Assembly (NCBI GenBank): GCA_026874595.1 | Contig: CM049308.1 | Coordinates: 22,109,867 to 22,173,866 of the forward strand | Origin: Sipunculus nudus | Taxonomy: Eukaryota > Annelida > Sipuncula > Golfingiida > Sipunculidae | Length of the DNA stretch: 64,000 bases | Direction of reading: 5' to 3' | Part shown: positions 58,592 through 64,000 of the stretch, piece by piece | Layout: each line of letters opens with the position of its first letter | How positions within the stretch are numbered: position 1 is the stretch's first letter | The notes under the pieces: generated by a model | Told to the model about the DNA's origin: nothing | The model's input: only the letters and a program-made list of their open reading frames with translations | The model's database searches: none | Translations under genes and position numbers: made by a program

Positions 58592-58779
58592 GGGCGTGGA
58601 CTATTATAAGTGGGGAAGGGAATGTCTTATTACACCGAGATGTTCCAGGATCCCCAGACTTTTATCATTTATGAAAAAATAGACATATTATGCTTTTAGC
58701 TGATTCAACGATCTTAAATATAGAGGTTGACTTGTTCCACATAGGTGTCGCCACAAGTCCCGATCAAATGATTCCTGTG

Positions 58780-58816
<37 letters not shown>
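58592..58816. repeat. 191-bp segmental duplication, copy 2, with shorter AT tract
   Basis: Copy 2 of the segment (58592-58782) is followed by a 34-bp AT tract (58783-58816). The unique sequence before it (58538-58595, 'ttacggtcattacc' to 'ctattaagtgggc') is repeated after it (58816-58872), so the segment and tract sit between 278-bp-spaced direct repeats. Confidence 0.9.
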
Positions 58817-58818
<2 letters not shown>

Positions 58819-58872
58819 CGGTCATTACCTTTATATAGTAAACAATTTTTGTGGTAAACACTATTAACTGGG

Positions 58873-60498
58873 CAGGACAGTTTGGCACAGTTTTACATTG
58901 AAACAGTCAATGTGATACGTGAGGAACTGGTTATGCTTAGTGTAACATTACAGCTCTGTAAGTCACTAAAAATATCAGAAATTTGTGTAAAGCCATTCCT
59001 GGGAAAAATTAATGAATAAAATGTTAATGGCACCACATAAATGTGCAATGGAAAAAAGGCTGAGAAAACCTATTTGAAAACCTCTTAACAGAATAATAAA
59101 TTAAGCAATTTAAACAAGATTATTATTTTATGTAATTTTTCGGAAGTTTCGGAAAAGTTTATTCCATTTTTTTTACTCTATAATAATTCTTCGAAAACGA
59201 ACGCGGCTGTATAGTGAGACAGGGCTGACAGCACAGTGTCCTGGAAAATATTCCGGCGGACACAATTGTGTATGTTGTTATTTCTGCTTTATACACTGGC
59301 GCGGACTACACGGTACTATATTTGTCTCTTATAAACAAATAATTAAAAAAATAACACTTGCCGAGGGCAAATCTTCGATAATAATATCATATTTTCCTAA
59401 TTAAGTATGATCAACAAGATAGAGTATTTATATTGACACATGGGTAAGACGGGTGTCCGAACTGAAAATTAATAATTGGGGTCCGAAGGAGAAAATGTTT
59501 ATTTAAATGCAAGGCTCCCCGTATTTCTGTCTAAATTCAACAGTATCACGGCCCTGATTCGTCACTTGTTTTTTCTTTTAGATATTAGCCTGCCGGTAGA
59601 TATTGTTCATCCTCATCACTTTATAATTCAGTATCCGAACTTTTGTTAATCCTTCCTTACCTCAGTTAACTGAATACATGCTGGGATTTGTTAAATTCAC
59701 ATAGATGTACAACACCTGACATTACAATTACCGCGTGTCTCCCGCACACTACAATTACCGCCTGCCGCCCGCACAAAACTGTTTTGCACAAGCTGCTGAC
59801 CAGTCGCGTGGACGCTTGCTACCAGCATGCCGCCATGCTGCATGTGTTGTGACCGTTACACGTTTCAGTCATTTACCAAGTAACAACGTGAGCATAACAA
59901 AAGGCCCATTTGTAAATAAATGACCATATAATTACGTGAAATGACAAAATTTTATTGTTTTGCTTTATAAACACCAGACCAATCAGAGACGCATGTGTGT
60001 TTGGTAGCAAGTTTCGTGTGCAACGTACGTTTAAAATTAATTATAAAATGGTGAAAGGATTACTAAAGGTATGAATGTCTTTCCTATGTAAGTCATGTGG
60101 AATTCATGCTCAATTGCAAGGGTGCGCCAGTCAACAATTGATGCCATCTGTCGGAGAAATGAGACAACAATATACCTTACTAGCTTGATCCATAATGAGT
60201 CAGAAAAGCTACAAGGTCACACCATAAAATACATATTGCGACATACGGGTATTCAAAAATATATATGACTCCCAGTGACATCTTGTACAAAATGTGAAGA
60301 AAGTCTGAGGTTTGTATTTTCCCTCATTAGAATATATCTGCTTTATAAAACGGTCCCTTAAAAATTATTTCTAATGGGATACTTTGTACGATACCACGGA
60401 ATGCAAAGTAACTTATGTGGTGATAGCTTGCGCTGCATTCTTGCGGAAATGTTCATAGAATACATTAAAATGCATGTGTTACCTAAGATCATCCGATA

Positions 60499-60570
<72 letters not shown>

Positions 60571-62246
60571 CCGGACAGACAGATAGATAACTATTGGTTC
60601 TCTGTATTAAGTATGTGGTCTTTCTTTACACATTATATGATGTGTTTAACAGGATATCGTGTAACTCATTTCCACCGACCTGATAATATATATCTATGGC
60701 ATTACTGTGACAAAGGTATATAAGAGTATCTGATGTCTAAAATGTAGTTACACAACTCAGTGTCATGGTGCATAATAATAGGTTCGAATCCGAAATTGTA
60801 TATGATGCAAGAATCGTGAAACAGTAACTGTTGAAAATGTGTTGTGTTTTTTACCTAGAACAAATCGTATGTAGTATCACCCATTTTATAATGTGACAAC
60901 CATGCATGTTTCAGTTTCCATGCAATCACGTTGCATGAATCATTTCTTAGGGATAAATGGAGCGCTGTAAATCTTGCGTAATAAAATATGATGCAGACGT
61001 GTTGATCGTGCGTGTGTTTACATAACTCTGAATGGTTCATATATACTAAGTACTCATGAACAATATGCAATCCATGTGTATAAAGCGCCCATATGCGTCA
61101 TCGCTCAATTCCCCTCATTATATCATACTTAATATATGATTTGGCTCACGAAATGCGTTAAACATATAACTAAAGGTCTTCTGAATGGGCGTTTTAATAG
61201 TCAGCTCACGACTTATATACTGGGTTACACATGTGGTTTTACGTAATTTCTATACGAAATGTGACTATTTTCTTGGGCCTGCTCGTACTGCTTGTATATA
61301 TTTAATGTTGTAGGTGTATTATCTTAATATTATTATACACTTGGAACCGTAAATCCACGTGATTAATTTCCATACCAACAAAGTCAGCGAAACTCTGATA
61401 ACCGTATAATATTTTCTGATAACCTTTTTTTAACAATGAACCTTATATATAAATACACTTGTGTAAGCGTCCTTTTAAAATATCCATGACCACTCATCTG
61501 TCAGTTTCCACTGCAGCACGTGTATTTCCAGTTAGAAAATATACCATTTAGAAGAATTAGGTGCATGTATTTTATTAGTAAAATGATTTTAACAGAGTGT
61601 TGTTGCGTCCGTGCGCAGAATGATAATCCGTTTGACGCACCGTTGTGTGTGTTGACCTGGATTTAAAGAGACCCTCGCAGTAAGGAGAAGCATCTGATAC
61701 GAATAATTCTTGAAGAAGAAATGGCGATATTAAAAAAATGTTTGCCCGCTTTTTAGTTTTGTACGAACACATGACTACTCTTAAGAATGGCATGCAGAGG
61801 AGAAAAGTCTGCATGACTTGTTGTCATGGAGATTGATTGCAAAAAATGTGAGGGCGTGAGTCTATGTGTGGCTTAATTTTACAAATATTGTATCATTTAC
61901 TGAATTAATAATCAAAACGTTGTCATCCTTTCCACATCTTGCAGGAACTGTTAATCTGAAAATGAAGATATCTGATACTTTATTTTTATTCTTTCTACCT
62001 GACTCAAATGGTTCGCAGGGACACCAGGTGGCGCTGCGACGAATGTAAACAGATAGCCTACTACACATAGGCCTATATATATATGTGAATATATATATAT
62101 ATTTTAAAGACTGACATACCACATTTCTTACGTTACTTCTTGCACAAAATTAAAATAATTAATTAATCAAAAATGGTTAAAAAATAATAGATCAGTATAG
62201 TTCTAAAAAAAATCTTGTCAAGCAGTAAAAATGAAAATAATACGAG

Positions 62247-62248
<2 letters not shown>
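58873..62248. other. Gene-free region
   Basis: No exon is supported. A moderately GC-rich patch at about 59700-59880 contains a 62-codon ORF (59735-59923) without family resemblance. An AGGTGGCGC string occurs at 62025-62033. The rest is AT-rich. Confidence 0.4.
60502..60590. repeat. GA then GACA microsatellite
   Basis: About 20 GA repeats (60502-60541) run into GACA repeats, ending with 'ccggacagacagatagata'. Both strands show low-complexity ORFs (Arg-Glu or Leu-Ser) with no coding meaning. Confidence 0.95.
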
Positions 62249-62286
<38 letters not shown>

Positions 62287-62303
62287 AATATATATATATA
62301 TAT
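62249..62303. repeat. AT microsatellite, interrupted
   Basis: An alternating AT tract with one 'aataaat' interruption near 62283-62289. Confidence 0.9.
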
Positions 62304-62471
62304 TTATAAACGGCTTCGTAAACCTTTCCACAGACACACGTGTATAAAAAGGCCGCCTGTTTAATTTACTAAGACTCCCTTGAGTGATTGGTTAACTTAC
62401 CACCTGTGAATTAAGACCACTTTGGCCAGTCCCACAGGTTTTTTTTTACACAGGTTTGACTTATATAACTA

Positions 62472-62472
<1 letters not shown>

Positions 62473-62532
<60 letters not shown>
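62473..62532. repeat. AT microsatellite
   Basis: A pure 60-bp alternating TA tract, the fourth such tract in the last 5 kb. Confidence 0.95.
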
Positions 62533-62533
<1 letters not shown>

Positions 62534-64000
62534 CCCTGCGAGTGTTGGTAAAGTAGGCCTAAATGTTATTATGAGATCATATTTCATTAGCAATCGACAT
62601 GAAATAATTGTGTATATCATTTAAATTGTGTATGTGGAGGTCGACCATCATGTCTGTCTGCATTGCTGTCTTCACTAATAGGCCTGTACTGATTTCAGGG
62701 GGCGGATGCAACCTACGGGGGGGGGGGGGTCAAGAATCCATGACAGGTAAAAAAGTTTACCGGGGAATAGCTAGAAGATTTTTTTTTATGATCTTGCATG
62801 CAGAAACGAATAGAAGAAATCTGTACAAGACTCTATATCTCACAAATTTCTAATTAGGCCTAGGTCTAAATTTAAAAAGGGACGCGCCCCCTCTGAATCT
62901 GCCCCTGGGTTTGCAGGCTTGAAAATGTTACTTCTCACTTAATTCAAAGTTTATTCTATAAATAACTCATAATAACTGATGTTTCAGGAACTCGTGATCG
63001 CTTATTTAAATACGCCTACTGTAACAGTCTGTCATGAAATGAAATGCCTGTTAATAGGCTTCTATACATAGCACTATATGAAGACAAGCGAGGTATTTAT
63101 TAAAAAAAGGCCGTGAGACGAGTCACTGGGTGCTAAACTACGAAGAAAATAACCTGTTGGGTTCCCTTGTTTATAATTTGATATGTTGGTTTTGCGAGAG
63201 TATAATTTGAAAAGCGGATATCACAGTCGGATGGCGACATCACGAACTGTGGTCACGAAATCACGTCGCCACAAGGTCTTTGTCTGCGTTTGGATTTGCC
63301 CGCCCTTTCGTGACGTCATCGATATTTGCATAGCCATACATGTGCACGCACAATAACATGGACGGGTGAAGTGCAAAGGTATGTTGTTATTTTGGTCCCG
63401 TTTGGAGGATTTTTCGAAGGTTTCCCTTAACAAGTAAGTCTGTGGGATGTTATAGGAGAAATGAATACACAGACTTAATTCTAAGAAGCTAGGATGTCTT
63501 TAAACGCCAGGTATTTGCCACCATTTGGTCAGTGATGTGAAGATCCTATCGCGCCCTCTTTCCTTCTTTAGACTTTAGTGCGGTGGTTCATATGTGCAAA
63601 AGGATCTGGGGTGTTGATAAATACAGCGCTTGCCTTGAGGATTTTATGCATTCGAGCACGTGTATACCAGCTAATTTGTAGATCCAGAAATCTATTATCT
63701 GAAGGATACATGGAATTAAAAATATTGGAGCTAATGCACTGACTGGACGGACTTCAACTTGGCGAGGCTTTCCCAGGCACTGGCCGTGCAGCCGTAACTC
63801 CACAGCAAGGTCTGGCGTGTATGTTGATCAGTTTTTGGTGTGTTTAATCTTACAATTATCACTATTTTGCAAGAAAAATCTCTCCCTTTGAGTAATATTT
63901 GTTTTTCAGTGAATTGCAAGGGATGAAAGTGAGAGTGAGTGTGGGTGGAGCTGCACCCACACACCAGTTTCCCATGATTCCGACCTGATCTGAGCAGTCC
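62533..64000. other. Gene-free right edge with promoter-like motifs
   Basis: No coding exon is recognised. A G homopolymer lies at about 62719-62729. A full CRE, TGACGTCA (63311-63318), is followed five bases later by the octamer ATTTGCAT (63324-63331). CpG density rises locally at 63230-63330. These may belong to a gene beyond the window. Confidence 0.35.

Noticed and set aside
60780-60792. GGTTCGAATCC, a tRNA-like B box
   Set aside because: No convincing A box, anticodon arm or pairing acceptor stem surrounds it, so no tRNA or clear tRNA-derived SINE is supported.

Overview
This is a eukaryotic, AT-rich, repeat-laden window. It holds three protein-coding genes whose exons can be reconstructed: a single-exon ASCC3 (minus strand, 9283-15837), a 19-exon EXOC5/Sec10 (plus strand, 16072-50149), and a 6-exon Speedy/RINGO gene (minus strand, 52130-56455). 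Intron density, GT-AG splicing, the metazoan-only Speedy family and the character of the dispersed repeats (GTCC-rich heads, internal tandem cores, abundant MITEs, long TA tracts) point to a marine invertebrate. A mollusc, probably a bivalve, is my best guess. That placement is an inference from repeat style, not from a diagnostic gene.

Layout. 1-9282 is gene-free flank 3' of ASCC3, with a hAT-type MITE bearing a perfect 8-bp target duplication (1336-1736), a Harbinger-type MITE (6904-7240), a TA tract abutting a pogo-like MITE (7518-7808) and a 430-bp tandem duplication (about 7850-8700). ASCC3 follows as one uninterrupted 6.6-kb reading frame. It sits head to head with EXOC5 across a 234-bp gap carrying YY1-, ETS- and CRE-like sites, which looks like a compact bidirectional housekeeping promoter. 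EXOC5 then covers 34 kb. Its exons total 2136 nt and join in frame into 711 residues, close to the roughly 708 of the human protein. The large introns (3, 9, 14, 15, 16) are filled with repeats.

Repeats of note inside EXOC5: a 338-bp tandem family and a 680-bp duplication in intron 9, a 42-bp minisatellite in intron 11, two Helitron-like elements with 280-bp tandem cores in introns 14 and 16, and in intron 15 a 1.41-kb element with long terminal inverted repeats plus an array carrying direct-repeat nuclear-receptor half-sites. A 12-bp palindrome, GGTGGCGCCACC, recurs exactly 11 times in otherwise unrelated repeat families.

EXOC5 and Speedy converge tail to tail over a 2-kb gap (50150-52129). 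Upstream of Speedy (56456-64000) I see no recognisable gene. There is an E2F-like site near the Speedy start, a 191-bp segmental duplication, several TA and GA/GACA microsatellites, one short cysteine-rich ORF ending in a good donor, and a CRE-plus-octamer pair near the right edge. The three genes act in separate processes (ribosome rescue and alkylation repair, exocytosis, CDK activation); nothing suggests a shared pathway beyond the shared ASCC3/EXOC5 promoter. No new gene system was identified. The most notable observations are the intronless ASCC3 and the regulatory-looking motifs carried by the repeats.
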